The notes under the pieces were generated by a model. That model saw only the letters and a program-made list of their open reading frames with translations. It was not told the origin of the DNA and did no database searches. A stretch of 64,000 nucleotides of DNA from Rhodocyclales bacterium GT-UBC. Lineage in GTDB: Bacteria > Pseudomonadota > Gammaproteobacteria > Burkholderiales > Rhodocyclaceae. Positions 45,861-55,488 of this stretch are shown in pieces; the first letter of the stretch is position 1; every line of letters begins with the position of its first letter. Made by a program: the position numbers and the translations under genes. The stretch spans positions 1-64,000 of the forward strand of contig QXPY01000004.1 in assembly GCA_003583745.1 (NCBI GenBank), in the 5' to 3' direction.

Positions 45861-47256
45861 AGAGCTTCAAAGATTGCAGCTGGGCGGCGAAGCGGGCTTC
45901 GTCCTTGTCTTCCAGGCAACGCAAGTCGAGATGATACGCATCGTCGCGGAGATAGCCGATGACCGGTATCGGCAGGCCGCGGAAGGCCGCCTCGATCTGC
46001 AGCAACACCTTGCCCGGCCGGCGGGCTGGCGGGCGGATGCAGAGGGCAGCCGAAGGCAGGCGCTCGACGGGCAAGGCGCCGCTGCCGATCTGGCTGCTGC
46101 ACGGGCTGACCTCGACTTGGGCCAAGGAGCCGAGGGCATTTTGCACGGCCGGCAGCAGGCGTTGGCCGAGGGCCTCGATCTCGTTGGTTGGCCGGGTCAG
46201 CAGGCGCAGCGTCGGCAGCCGCTGGCGCAGGCGGTCGGGGTCGAGGTAAAGGCGCAGCGTCGCTTCCAGCGCGGCCAGCGTCGTCTTGCCGACGCGCAGG
46301 GCGCGCTTCAGCGGGTTCTTCTTGATCTTGGCGATCAGGTCCTTGCGACCGACGATCAGACCGGCCTGCGGGCCGCCCAGCAACTTGTCGCCGGAGAAGG
46401 TGACGATATCGGCGCCGGCCGCCAGGGCCTGTTGTGGGGTCGGTTCGGCCGGCAGGCCGTAGGCGGCGAAATCGCACAGCGTGCCGCTGCCCAGGTCGAT
46501 GACGAAGGGCAGGCCGGCATCATGGGCGATGCCGGCGATTTCGCGTTCCTCGACCGACTTGGTGAAGCCGGTCACCGCGTAGTTGCTGGTATGCACCTTC
46601 ATCAACAAGGCCGTTTTCGGGCCGATTGCCTCGGCGTAGTCCTTGGCATGGGTGCGGTTGGTGGTGCCGATTTCGTGCAGCCGCACCTGGGCCCGGCGCA
46701 TCACGTCCGGGATGCGGAAGGCGCCGCCGATCTCGACCAGTTCGCCGCGCGAGACCACGGCTTCCTTGCCTTGGGCCAGGGCGTTGAGGGTGAGCAGCAC
46801 GGCGGCGGCATTGTTGTTGACCACGGTGGCGGCAATTTCCGGCGAGCCGCCGGCGACGATTTCGGCGAGCAGCGCCGAGACCAGGTCGTCGCGATCGCCC
46901 CGGCCGCCACTGGCGAGGTCGTACTCCAGCGCACAGGGGGCGCGGGCGGCCTCGACCATCAGCGCGATCGCCTCTTCGGCCAGTTGGGCACGGCCGAGAT
47001 TGGTGTGCAGCACGGTGCCGGTCAGGTTGAAGACCGGTCGCAGATTGGCCCGCGCGGCGCCCGCCGCCCTCAGGCGAATGGCCGCCAGCAGAGCCTCTTC
47101 GCCAGGCAGCGGCAGGCCGTGCTTGATGCCTTCCCGGGCCGCCGCCAGTTCGGCGCGGGTGCTGCCGGTGACCAGTTGCCGGCCATGGGTTTCGATGAGT
47201 TCACCGAGTTGTTGCAGCAGTCGGTCGACGGAGGGGAGATGCGTTTTTTCGTTCAT
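45859..47256 (-). CDS. selA: L-seryl-tRNA(Sec) selenium transferase
   Basis: 465-aa PLP enzyme that converts Ser-tRNA-Sec to Sec-tRNA-Sec using selenophosphate. N-terminal tRNA-binding helices ([17 protein letters not shown]), [16 protein letters not shown], and the PLP Lys in [16 protein letters not shown]. Length is normal for the bacterial enzyme. Transcribed from the fdhE side; a terminator follows. selD, which makes selenophosphate, is not in the window. Confidence 0.97.
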   Translation of the reverse strand: MNEKTHLPSVDRLLQQLGELIETHGRQLVTGSTRAELAAAREGIKHGLPLPGEEALLAAIRLRAAGAARANLRPVFNLTGTVLHTNLGRAQLAEEAIALMVEAARAPCALEYDLASGGRGDRDDLVSALLAEIVAGGSPEIAATVVNNNAAAVLLTLNALAQGKEAVVSRGELVEIGGAFRIPDVMRRAQVRLHEIGTTNRTHAKDYAEAIGPKTALLMKVHTSNYAVTGFTKSVEEREIAGIAHDAGLPFVIDLGSGTLCDFAAYGLPAEPTPQQALAAGADIVTFSGDKLLGGPQAGLIVGRKDLIAKIKKNPLKRALRVGKTTLAALEATLRLYLDPDRLRQRLPTLRLLTRPTNEIEALGQRLLPAVQNALGSLAQVEVSPCSSQIGSGALPVERLPSAALCIRPPARRPGKVLLQIEAAFRGLPIPVIGYLRDDAYHLDLRCLEDKDEARFAAQLQSLKL

Positions 47257-47296
47257 GGGCCTTCACCCGTACCGGGTAGAAAGGTGGATCAAAAGT

Positions 47297-48202
47297 CTAT
47301 TGAGCAGCGCCGCCAATCAACAGCAGATTGGGGCCGGAGCGTTCGTAACCGGCTTCGTCCACCAGCAGGTCGAGGGCCAGCGTGGCGAGGTCGTCGGCGA
47401 CCGGGTCGACCAGCGGATCCTTGCTCTGGTAGGCGATCTTCAGGTAGCTCTTGCAGCTGTCGCAGGTTTCGGCCCGGATGCTGTCCTTGCCGCCTTCGAT
47501 CTGGTGCTGCGAAACCGCCTTGTCGCTGTCGCAGGCGGTACACATCGCCCGGCTGACGTTCCATTCGGTATTGCACAACGAGCAGTGCAGGTAGCGCAGG
47601 TTGTTTACCGCCGGCGAGAGGCGGACGATGCTGCTCACCGGCAGGCTGCCGCAACAGGGACAGACGCCGTGCGGTTCGAGGCGGCGCAGCTGGGCGGCAT
47701 CGAGCTGGCTGGCGAGGGCGGTAAACATCACTTGCAGCGCGGCGGCGACGTAGGGCAGGCGGGCCAGTTGTTCGGCGTTGGCTTCGCCGCTCTGCAAGGC
47801 ATCGGTCAGGCGGTCGAGTTCGTCGTCGCTGGCCGTCGCCAGCGTCTCCAGCGCAGCCCGGGCGGTGGGCGGCGCATCTGCTTGCAGCTCGGCGGCGATC
47901 TGGCGCGCTACGCCGTGCCAGGCGGTTGGCAGTGTCTGGGTGTCGAGCAGCGGCATGCCATGGGTGTGCGCCCGGCTGAGCGCCTCGGCGTCGGGCAGCG
48001 GCAAGTCGGCGAGGCCTTGCAGTGCCGTGTGTTGAGCGGCCGTCAGGCGGCCGAGGAAGCGCAGCCAGTCAGCCAGGCTGTGTTCGTTGGCGAGGCTGGC
48101 GAAGCGCTCGGCGCGCTCGGCAAAAATCGTCTTGCGGGCGGGCAGCAGGAAGAGCGGGGTGTCTTCGCTGGGGGGATGAAAATCGATCGGTTGGCTTTGC
48201 AT
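47297..48202 (-). CDS. fdhE: Formate dehydrogenase accessory protein FdhE
   Basis: 301 aa, needed for maturation of respiratory formate dehydrogenases; rubredoxin-like. Four CxxC pairs are seen in the C-terminal half: CPCCGS, CSLCNT, CTACDS, CDSCKS, which bind iron. The N-terminus (SLADWLRFLGRLTAAQH) is helical. Start MQSQPIDFH at 48202 is preferred to the upstream extension because homologues begin there and the extension runs into the fdnI terminator. It stands between selA (41 bp) and the fdnGHI operon. Confidence 0.93.
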   Translation of the reverse strand: MQSQPIDFHPPSEDTPLFLLPARKTIFAERAERFASLANEHSLADWLRFLGRLTAAQHTALQGLADLPLPDAEALSRAHTHGMPLLDTQTLPTAWHGVARQIAAELQADAPPTARAALETLATASDDELDRLTDALQSGEANAEQLARLPYVAAALQVMFTALASQLDAAQLRRLEPHGVCPCCGSLPVSSIVRLSPAVNNLRYLHCSLCNTEWNVSRAMCTACDSDKAVSQHQIEGGKDSIRAETCDSCKSYLKIAYQSKDPLVDPVADDLATLALDLLVDEAGYERSGPNLLLIGGAAQ

Positions 48203-48263
48203 GGCAACTCTGTGGGATCGGGGCGCAGTCAGTGTCGCTGCGCCATCCGGTGAATGCAATAGG

Positions 48264-48300
48264 GGAAAAACCGTCATCGCCGCGCAGGCGGCGATGACGG
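48264..48300 (-). terminator. Strong Rho-independent terminator of the fdnGHI operon
   Basis: 13-bp perfect stem (48271-48283 with 48288-48300), GCAG-type 4-nt loop, then five T on the minus strand (48270-48266). It begins 12 bp after the fdnI stop and separates the structural operon from fdhE-selA. Confidence 0.92.
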
Positions 48301-48312
48301 GTCAGGCGCGTG

Positions 48313-48933
48313 TTACTTGCCGGTGACCTGGCGATACCAGCCACGGTGGTGCTGCTTGGCCCAGGCGCGGGTGACCGTGCCGTACCACATGGCACGGACC
48401 GTTCCCTTGACCCAGATCGCGGCATAGACGTGCACCATGATCAGGCCGATCATCACCGCCGCCGCCGCGGCATGCACCACGGCGCCGAGGCGGACCAGGG
48501 TGATGTCGAAGCCGAACCAGGCACGCCAGATGAGCAGGCCGGAGACCGTCATCAGCAACATGCACACGGCCAGCGCCCAGAACATGACTTTCTGGCCGCC
48601 GTTGTACTTGCCCTGTTCCGGCATGTCGTGGTCGTTGCCATCCACCATGTTCTTCGCCTTGGCCAGCCACTCCTTGTCGGCCGGCGTCATCTTGTTGAGA
48701 TGCTTGAAGCGCAGGAAGATGACCAGGAAGGCCAGCGCCATGATCACCCCGAGGTAGGGGTGGATGATGCGGGCCCAGACCGGACCGCCGAACAGCTGGG
48801 TGAGCGGGAAGAAGGCCGGGTGGAAGAAAGCCAGGCCGGACAGCGCGAGCAGGATGAAGCTGATGCCCACCGTCCAGTGATTGGCCCGTTCGGATGCGTT
48901 GTAGCGTTTCAGGTCTTTCGGATCGCGGATCAT
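48313..48933 (-). CDS. fdnI: Formate dehydrogenase-N gamma subunit (cytochrome b556)
   Basis: 206-aa membrane subunit that takes electrons from the beta subunit and reduces quinone at the inner membrane. Four hydrophobic helices (about 20-40, 52-75, 113-135, 150-172), with His ligands expected in [28 protein letters not shown] and [14 protein letters not shown]-terminus [14 protein letters not shown] is the FdnI/FdoI type. Overlaps fdnH by 4 bp. Confidence 0.95.
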   Translation of the reverse strand: MIRDPKDLKRYNASERANHWTVGISFILLALSGLAFFHPAFFPLTQLFGGPVWARIIHPYLGVIMALAFLVIFLRFKHLNKMTPADKEWLAKAKNMVDGNDHDMPEQGKYNGGQKVMFWALAVCMLLMTVSGLLIWRAWFGFDITLVRLGAVVHAAAAAVMIGLIMVHVYAAIWVKGTVRAMWYGTVTRAWAKQHHRGWYRQVTGK

Positions 48934-49832
48934 TTGGCAGCCTCCTCTTCACGGTCTTCGCGTTCGATCTCGTCCTCGATCTCTTTCGAGACCTCGTTCG
49001 GACCCTTGGTCACGTAATGGAACAGGCTGCCCAGTGCGACACCGGCCAGGGCCAGCGTGGCGAGCGGCTTGGTGAAGCCCTTCCAGATCGAGACCAGCGG
49101 GCTGATCGACGGGTTTTCCGGCAGGCCGCTGTAGAGATTCGGCTGGTCGGCATGGTGCAGCACGTACATGACGTGCGTCCCGCCCACCCCTTCCGGATCG
49201 TACAGGCCGGCCTTGTCGTAACCGCGTTCCTTGAGGTCGGCGATGCGCGTCTCGGCGTAATCCTTCATGTCCTCCTTCGAACCGAACTGGATGGCGCCGG
49301 TCGGGCACGACTTGACGCAAGCCGGCGACTGGTTGACGGCAACCCGGTCAGAACAGAGCGAGCACTTGTAGGCTTTCTTGTCCTTTTCCGAGATGCGCGG
49401 CACGTTGAACGGGCAGCCGGTGACGCAGTAGCCGCAGCCGATGCAGTTTTCCTCGTGGAAATCGACAATCCCGTTGGCGTACTGGATGATCGCGCCCGGC
49501 GACGGGCACGCCTTGAGGCAGCCCGGGTCGGAGCAGTGCATGCAGCCGTCCTTGCGGATCAGCCATTCCAGCTTGTCGTTTTGTTCGACTTCCGAGAAGC
49601 GCATCACGGTCCAGGCCTGGGCCGAGAGGTCGGTCGGGTTGTCATAGACCCCGATGTTGTTGCCGACTTCCGGACGCAGGTCGTTCCATTCCATGCAGGC
49701 CGACTGGCACGCCTTGCAGCCGATGCAGGCCGAGACGTCGATCAGCTTGGCGATCTCGATGGTCTGGCGCGCCTGGGTCGAAGGCGTGGTGGTCGCGGAG
49801 CGCTGTTTGATGTCTAGCGATTGCAATGCCAT
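48930..49832 (-). CDS. fdnH: Formate dehydrogenase-N beta subunit (iron-sulfur)
   Basis: 300 aa, periplasmic electron-transfer subunit with four [4Fe-4S] clusters. Cys motifs in order: [35 protein letters not shown], and [22 protein letters not shown]-terminal membrane helix (about 254-275) anchors it to the gamma subunit. No signal peptide is present; as in E. coli it would be exported together with the Tat-bearing alpha subunit. 11 bp after fdnG. Confidence 0.96.
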   Translation of the reverse strand: MALQSLDIKQRSATTTPSTQARQTIEIAKLIDVSACIGCKACQSACMEWNDLRPEVGNNIGVYDNPTDLSAQAWTVMRFSEVEQNDKLEWLIRKDGCMHCSDPGCLKACPSPGAIIQYANGIVDFHEENCIGCGYCVTGCPFNVPRISEKDKKAYKCSLCSDRVAVNQSPACVKSCPTGAIQFGSKEDMKDYAETRIADLKERGYDKAGLYDPEGVGGTHVMYVLHHADQPNLYSGLPENPSISPLVSIWKGFTKPLATLALAGVALGSLFHYVTKGPNEVSKEIEDEIEREDREEEAAK

Positions 49833-49843
49833 AACAGTTCTCC

Positions 49844-52800
49844 TTAGATCTTCTCGATGTTGACGAGGAATGACTTGAATTCCGGCGTCTGCGTGTTGGC
49901 ATCACCGACGAACGGCGTCAGGGTGTTGGACAGGAAGCCCATCTTGGCCTGACCCTTGAAGCCCCAGTGAATGGGGATGCCGACGTGGTGCACCTTCTGG
50001 CCGTTGACGTTCAGTCCCTTGATCCGCTTGGTGACCACCGCCACGGCCTTGATGTGACCGCGGTTGGAGCGCACCTTGACCTTGTCGCCGCTGGCAATGC
50101 CTTTCTCCTTGGCCAGTTCCTCGCCGATTTCGACAAACTGTTCCGGCTGCAGGATCGCGTTGATCTTGGCGTGCTTGGTCCAGTAGTGGAAATGCTCGGT
50201 CAGGCGGTAGGTCGTTGCGGCATACGGGAAGTCCTTGGCATTGCCGAATACTTCCATGTCGCCCTTGAACACGCGGGCGGCCGGATTGCTGATCGCCTTG
50301 GGATTGGTGTTCATCGGGTTGGTGCCGATCGGTGTTTCGAACGGTTCGTAATGTTCCGGGAAGGGGCCTTCCGCCATCTTGTCGACGGCGAAGAAGCGGG
50401 CGATGCCCTCCGGGTTCATGATGAACGGCCCCATGCCGTCGGCCGGGTTGGAGTCGGCCTTGAAGTCGGGGATGTCCGAACCGGTCCACGCCGTACCGTT
50501 CCACCAGATCTGCTTGCGCTTCGGATTGAACGGCTTGCCGTTGGTGTCGGCCGAGGCGCGGTTGTACAGGATGCGCCGGTTGGCCGGCCAGGCCCACGAC
50601 CAGTTCAGCGTCTGGCCATTGCCCCACGGGTCGGAATTGTCGCGCCGCGCCATGTTGTTGCCGGCCTGCGTCCACGAACCGCAGAAGATCCAGCAGCCGC
50701 TGGTCGTCGTGCCGTCGTCGCGCAACTGGGCGAAGCCGTCCAGTTGTTCGCCGGCCTTGCGGATCAGCTTGGTCGGGTCCTTCGGGTCGTAGAGGTCGAC
50801 CAGCGCGCGGCCGTTGTACTCCTTGGCCACTTCGTCCGGGGCCGGCTCTTCCGGGTTCTTGTAGTTCCAGGTGAGGTTGAGCAGGGCATCCGGGAAGGCG
50901 CCGCCCTTTTCCTTGTACATCGCCTTGAGCTTCAAGTAGATGCCGGCCATGATCGCCGGGTCGGTCTTCGCCTCGCCCGGGGGTTCGGCGCCCTTCCAGT
51001 GCCATTGCAGCCAGCGGCCGGAGTTGACCAGCGAACCGTCTTCCTCGGCAAAGCAGGTGGAGGGCAGGCGGAATACCGTGGTCTGGATCTGAGACGGATC
51101 GACATCGTTGTATTCGCCGAAATTCTTCCAGAATTCGGAAGTCTCCGTCGCCAACGGATCGATCACCACCAGATACTTCAGCTTGGCCAGCGCCGCGCCC
51201 AGCTTGGCCTTGTTCGGGAACGAGGCGAGCGGGTTGAAGCCCTGGCAGAAATAGCCGGCCATCTTGCCCTGGTACATATTGTCGAAGACCTGGAGGACGT
51301 CGTGCATCTTGTCCAGTTTGGGCAGGAAGTCGAAAGCCCAGTTGTTGTCCTTGGTGGCGGCATCACCGAACCAGGCCTTCATCAGGCTGACGTGGAACTT
51401 CTCGTAGTTCTGCAGGTAGGACATCTGGTTCGGGCGCAACGGCTTCGGTGCCCGCTTGGCGATGTAGGTCGCGTAGTCGGTTTCCTTCTCGCCCGGCAGG
51501 GTCAAATAACCCGGCAGCAGGTTCGACATCAGGCCGAGGTCGGTCAGGCCCTGGATGTTGGAGTGACCGCGCAGCGCGTTCATGCCGCCACCGGCGACAC
51601 CGATGTTGCCGAGCAGCAGCTGCACCATGGCGCCGGTGCGGATCATCTGCGAACCCTGCGAGTGCTGCGTCCAGCCCAGTGCGTACATGATGGTCATGGT
51701 CCGGTCGCCGCTGGCGGTGGACGCCATCAGTTCGCAAACCTTGGTGAAGGCGGCCTGCGGCGTGCCGCAGATCTTCTCGACCATTTCCGGCGTGTAGCGG
51801 CTGTAGTGCTGCTTCATCAGCTGGTAGACGCAACGCGGGTCCTGCAGCGTCGGGTCGGTCTTAACGTAGCCGTCTTCACCCTTGACGTAGTTCCAGGTGG
51901 ATTTGTCGTAGCTGCGCTTTTCGCCGTTGTAGCCCGAGAACAGGCCATTGTCGAAGGTATAGCCCTCGCTCACCAGGAACGAGAAGTCGGTGTAAGCCTT
52001 GACGTATTCGTGATGAATCTTGTCGTTGGTCAGCAGGTAATTGATGACGCCGCCCAGGAAGGCGATGTCGGTGCCGGTACGGATCGGCGCATAGAAGTCG
52101 GCGACCGAAGCGGTGCGCGTAAAGCGCGGGTCGACCACGACCAGCTTGGCCTTGTTCTGCTTCTTCGCTTCAATAACCCACTTGAACCCAACCGGGTGTG
52201 CTTCGGCGGCATTGCCCCCCATCACCAGCACGATATCGGCATTCTTGATATCGACCCAGTGATTGGTCATTGCGCCACGGCCGAATGTCGGAGCCAGACT
52301 GGCTACCGTCGGGCCGTGTCAAACACGTGCCTGGTTGTCGAATGCAATCGCGCCGAGGGAGCGGATGACCTTGTGGGTGATGTAACCGGATTCGTTGCTG
52401 GATGCGGAGGCGGCGAGGAAGCCGGTGCTCAGCCAGCGATTGACGGTGGCGCCGTCGGCGTTCTTGGCGATGAAGTTAGCGTCGCGATCTTCCTTCATCA
52501 GCGTGGCGATGCGGGTGAAGGCTTCATCCCAGGAAATGCGCTTCCATTCCTTGCTGCCGGCTTCGCGCACTTCCGGGTGCTTGAGACGGTTCGGGCTATG
52601 CACGAAGTCGAGCAGGCCGGCGCCCTTCGGGCACAGTGCGCCGCGATTGACCGGGTGATCCGGGTCGCCTTCGATGTGCATGATTTCCGCATGGACATTC
52701 TTCGACTTGTCGCCGATCGAATACATCAGGATGCCGCAGGCTACCGAGCAGTACGGACAGGTGTTCCGTGTCTCGGTGGCGCGAGCCAGCTTGTAAGTCC

Positions 52801-52906
52801 GCACTTCCGCCAGCGCAGCGGTGGGCGAGAAGCCCATCATCGCAATCGATGATCCACCGAGGCCAGCGGCGCAGACTCTGAAAAACTGTCGCCGTGTGAC
52901 GTTCAT
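49844..52906 (-). CDS. fdnG: Formate dehydrogenase-N alpha subunit, selenoprotein (UGA-encoded Sec196)
   Basis: 1020-aa bis-MGD molybdenum or tungsten enzyme that oxidises formate in the periplasm. Tat signal [15 protein letters not shown] at residues 4-18. [4Fe-4S] motif begins CPYCSVACG (about 50-58). In-frame TGA at 52321-52319 encodes residue 196 and is followed by [21 protein letters not shown], identical in form to E. coli FdnG, whose Sec is also residue 196. Reading TGA as stop would give two pieces (195 and 808 aa). Everything needed to decode it (selA, selB, tRNA-Sec) is nearby. RBS GGAGGA before ATG 52906. The operon has a sigma-54 promoter. Confidence 0.97.
52289..52321 (-). promoter_or_regulatory. 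SECIS-type hairpin following the fdnG UGA codon
   Basis: On the mRNA (minus) strand the UGA (52321-52319) is followed by a hairpin: CGG (52308-52306) pairs with CCG (52291-52289); U52305 is bulged; AGCC (52304-52301) pairs with GGCU (52295-52292); loop AGUCU (52300-52296). A bulged U and a GU in the apical loop are the determinants SelB recognises in E. coli. Distance from UGA also fits. Confidence 0.85.
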
Positions 52907-52952
52907 TGTTGATTCCTCCAGGATGCGACCCTATGTCGCTATGGCAGTCTAG

Positions 52953-52968
52953 CGCAACCTCCGTGCCA
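52953..52968 (-). promoter_or_regulatory. Sigma-54 (RpoN) promoter of fdnGHI
   Basis: Minus strand TGGCACGGAGGTTGCG (52968-52953). It matches the sigma-54 consensus TGGCACG-N4-TTGC with GG and GC separated by exactly 10 nt. It lies 46 nt before the fdnG start codon, with an expected start near 52942. The orientation fits fdnG. Confidence 0.85.
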
Positions 52969-53021
52969 TTATGAGTAAGTCGTTGAACATTGGGAGATTG
53001 GCTTTTTCTGGATGTGCCCAA

Positions 53022-53071
53022 AGTGGGACATTTTGTCCGTGCCGCTTAAGCAATGGACAAAATGTCCCACT
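53022..53071. promoter_or_regulatory. Paired palindromic activator sites upstream of the sigma-54 promoter
   Basis: A perfect 17-bp inverted repeat: left arm 53022-53038, right arm 53055-53071. Each arm is itself a palindrome GGACA-N3-TGTCC. The centre is about 80 bp upstream of the -24 element, a usual distance for enhancer-binding proteins. The regulator is not in the window. The rest of the gap (53072-53258) is AT-rich and holds a weak 8-bp repeat (GCAATCAA ... TTGATTGC). Confidence 0.8.
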
Positions 53072-53258
53072 GCTGAGCGTGCCTGGATTATGGGCGAGTC
53101 TCGCCAGATTCAAGATGAAGCAATCAAACCGGATTTGGTTTTCAAATATTTTTTAATATTCATTCAAGTCTTTCCCGGTTTATCAAACAGAGGTTGATTG
53201 CGTAGAGTGCTGCCATTGCAATCCCGTGTTCGTCGCCTACCGCCAAGAGGATCAACTC

Positions 53259-54368
53259 ATGAGCCAATTGTTTTCGCCCTGCCCGATCGGCAAGCTGCGC
53301 TTGCCCAACCGTATCGTCATCGCCCCGATGTGCCAGTACTCGGCGGAAGCCGGCGTCGCTACCGACTGGCACGTCATGCATTACGGCAACCTGAGTCATT
53401 CCGGGGCGGGGCTGTTGATCATCGAAGCCACTGCAGTTGAACCCGAGGGGCGAATTTCGCCGGCCGACCTCGGCCTCTGGTCTGAGGCGACGGAAGCCGG
53501 GCTCAAGCGAGTCGTGACCGCCGTGCGCCGCTATTCGAACATGCCGGTGGCGATTCAACTGGCACACGCCGGGCGCAAGGCCTCCAACCAGGTGCCCTGG
53601 GTCGGTGGTGGCCAGGTCCCGGCGGCCGAAGGCGGCTGGCCAACGGTGGCGCCTTCGGCGCTGCCCTTCCAGCCGCAGGAGACGCCGCCGCTGACGCTCG
53701 ATGCGGCCGGCTTGCAGCGGGTGATCGATGCCTTTGTCGGCGCCGCCCGCCGGGCGGCGAGCATCGGTATCGATGCCATCGAAATCCATGCCGCCCACGG
53801 TTACCTGCTGCATCAGTTCCTGTCGCCGCTGAGCAACCAGCGCGACGACGAATACGGCGGTGCGCTGGAGAACCGCCTGCGTTTCCCGCTCGCTGTCTTT
53901 GCCGCGGTACGTGCTGCCGTGCCGGAGATGGCGGTCGGTATCCGCATTTCGGCCACCGACTGGGTCGAGGGCGGCTGGGATCTGGCGCAAAGCATCGTTT
54001 TTGCCCGCGCCCTGCAGCACCAGGGCTGCGATTTCATTCACGTGTCGAGCGGCGGTCTGTCGCCGCAGCAACAGATCGTTCCCGGACCCAATTACCAGGT
54101 GCCGTTCGCCACGGCGATCCGGCGTGAAACCGGTCTGCCGACCATGGCCGTCGGCCTGATTACCGAGGCCGAACAGGCCGAAGCGATCATTGCCGAAGGG
54201 CAGGCCGATTTCGTCGCACTGGCCCGCGGCATCCTGTTCGACCCCCGTTGGCCCTGGCATGCCGCCGCCAAACTCGGCGCCCAGGTCGACGTGCCACCGC
54301 AATTCTGGCGCTCGCTACCGCACGGCGCCGGCAAGCTGTTCGGGGAAATGAAGAGCGGCGCGCGTTAG
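53259..54368 (+). CDS. NADH:flavin oxidoreductase, Old Yellow Enzyme family (YqjM-like)
   Basis: 369-aa FMN TIM-barrel ene-reductase of the thermophilic-like/YqjM group. IVIAPMCQYSAEAGVATDWH carries the redox-tuning Cys; QLAHAGRKAS and EIHAAHGYLLHQFLSP carry the His pair that binds substrate; the C-terminal part has the FMN-phosphate segment AVGLITEAEQAE and ALARGILFDPRWPWHAA. It reduces activated C=C bonds; physiological substrate unknown, often a detoxification role. ATG 53259 follows AGAGG. A strong hairpin terminates it. Confidence 0.93.
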   Translation: MSQLFSPCPIGKLRLPNRIVIAPMCQYSAEAGVATDWHVMHYGNLSHSGAGLLIIEATAVEPEGRISPADLGLWSEATEAGLKRVVTAVRRYSNMPVAIQLAHAGRKASNQVPWVGGGQVPAAEGGWPTVAPSALPFQPQETPPLTLDAAGLQRVIDAFVGAARRAASIGIDAIEIHAAHGYLLHQFLSPLSNQRDDEYGGALENRLRFPLAVFAAVRAAVPEMAVGIRISATDWVEGGWDLAQSIVFARALQHQGCDFIHVSSGGLSPQQQIVPGPNYQVPFATAIRRETGLPTMAVGLITEAEQAEAIIAEGQADFVALARGILFDPRWPWHAAAKLGAQVDVPPQFWRSLPHGAGKLFGEMKSGAR

Positions 54369-54381
54369 ACGCTAAAGGGAA

Positions 54382-54419
54382 AAGGCCAGTCAGGGTAGAT
54401 GATTGCCCTGACTGGCCTT
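54382..54419 (+). terminator. Terminator after the Old Yellow Enzyme gene
   Basis: 14-bp perfect stem (54382-54395 with 54406-54419) with a 10-nt loop, 13 bp after the stop. Followed by only a few T, so it may also act for the convergent gene. Confidence 0.75.
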
Positions 54420-54459
54420 GTTGTCGGTGCTCGCCCCTTGCTGGCCGGGGCGGTGAGGC

Positions 54460-54816
54460 CTAGTCGCGTCTGACCAGCACGTAGGGACTGTGGAACTTCG
54501 CATCCTTGGCTTCGGAGACGGCATAGCTGCTGCCGGGAGTCGGTAGCTTGATCCGTCCGGTGGTTTCAGCGATACCGCCTTCCGTCGTGGTTTCCTTCAT
54601 GTCGAGGATGAGGGGTTCCGGTGCCACCAGGCGAAGTTCGATGGTGGTTCCGGGCTGACCGATAGGGCTGAAGCGGGTGCTTGAATTCGGGCCGACCAGT
54701 GAAACGGATTGCTTCAGTTCGCCGGCCAGGTAAACATCGACCTTGACCGGGTCGGCGGCGAAGGCGGGCGAAGCGAGGGGCAGCAGGGCGGCAACAAGCA
54801 GAGGGAGGGATTTCAT
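54460..54816 (-). CDS. Exported hypothetical protein
   Basis: 118 aa. Signal peptide about 1-20 (cleavage after AFA). The mature part is beta-rich with no Cys (VKVDVYLAGELKQSVSL, TTIELRLVAPEPLIL, AVSEAKDAKFHSPYVLVRRD). No family recognised; size and composition suggest a small periplasmic beta-sandwich protein. Convergent with the Old Yellow Enzyme gene. The 244-bp gap after it (54817-55060) shows no gene or clear promoter. Confidence 0.7.
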   Translation of the reverse strand: MKSLPLLVAALLPLASPAFAADPVKVDVYLAGELKQSVSLVGPNSSTRFSPIGQPGTTIELRLVAPEPLILDMKETTTEGGIAETTGRIKLPTPGSSYAVSEAKDAKFHSPYVLVRRD

Positions 54817-55060
54817 GACGGCGTTCCGACGAGAGGGGGCAGACGAGGTGCGCGGGCACGGGCTCGCGCAAAGCGCGAAATCTTACTGCCTGTTTACTCA
54901 AATTTCCGTCACAAATTGTAATTTCCCTCGGCCGGTACTGCCTGACCCAAAGCCATGATGACAATCGACTTTTGGTGACGGAACTCCGGTTGTATTAATG
55001 GTCAAATCGCAAGCGCTGTCTTTCCGGTCAGCGACAGATGATTTCTACGGGAGAACTGGC

Positions 55061-55345
55061 ATGTCGAAAATCATTCACCTGCTTTTGCTGTCGTTCTTCA
55101 CGGCCGTACTGGGCGAGACGGTGTTTTTCGCCGTGATCGATCCGCAGCTGCTCTACCTCTTCGGTGAGCCGGTGTCCTGGCCGCGGGAGGTGGTTTATTC
55201 GGTCGGCTTTTTCATGTTCTGGAGCCTGACTGCTCTGACCGCCGGCTTGGTTGCGCTGATGCTCAAGCCGGCCGAGGAGGTCAATCGCTTGCCGCATTCC
55301 AAGCCCTCGTCAGCGTCTTCCGGGCGTCGCCTGGGGGCGACCTGA
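55061..55345 (+). CDS. Small membrane protein, two predicted helices
   Basis: 94 aa. Two hydrophobic helices (about 4-28 and 45-68; IIHLLLLSFFTAVLGETVFFAV and VVYSVGFFMFWSLTALTAGL) and a Ser/Lys-rich cytosolic tail. No family recognised, no Cys. GGGAG upstream of the ATG supports the start. It lies before the Fur-box-controlled iron operon but on a separate unit, since the Fur box is inside the following gap. Confidence 0.7.
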   Translation: MSKIIHLLLLSFFTAVLGETVFFAVIDPQLLYLFGEPVSWPREVVYSVGFFMFWSLTALTAGLVALMLKPAEEVNRLPHSKPSSASSGRRLGAT

Positions 55346-55410
55346 GTCGGTCATTCGTTTGCGGCGCCAGCAACGCGACAAGGATTGACGCGGTATGGTG
55401 AGTGTTGGAA

Positions 55411-55429
55411 AATAAGAACTATTCTCAAT
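55411..55429 (+). promoter_or_regulatory. Fur box upstream of the fecI-like gene
   Basis: AATAAGAACTATTCTCAAT at 55411-55429, an imperfect palindrome of the Fur type (TGAGAAT-N2-ATTCTCA on the other strand with two mismatches). It lies 60 bp before the sigma-factor start, where Fur repression would act under iron-replete conditions. Confidence 0.7.
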
Positions 55430-55488
55430 AGCCAGCCAGCCAATATTCCGGCAGCCAGCCAAGGTCCCTTGCCGTCTCTGGAGCCCTC

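Noticed and set aside
52319-52321. Apparent frameshift or nonsense split in the formate dehydrogenase alpha gene
   Set aside because: The frame is unbroken, the TGA is at the Sec position of FdnG, a SECIS hairpin follows and Sec decoding genes are present.
49967-52852. Long open frame (961 codons) on the plus strand opposite fdnG
   Set aside because: GC-rich shadow of the complementary gene; no ribosome-binding site or recognisable domain, while the minus strand carries conserved FDH motifs.
53121-53201. Inverted repeat GCAATCAA ... TTGATTGC upstream of the Old Yellow Enzyme gene
   Set aside because: Only 8 bp per arm with over 60 bp between them in AT-rich sequence; likely chance, though a regulator site cannot be excluded.
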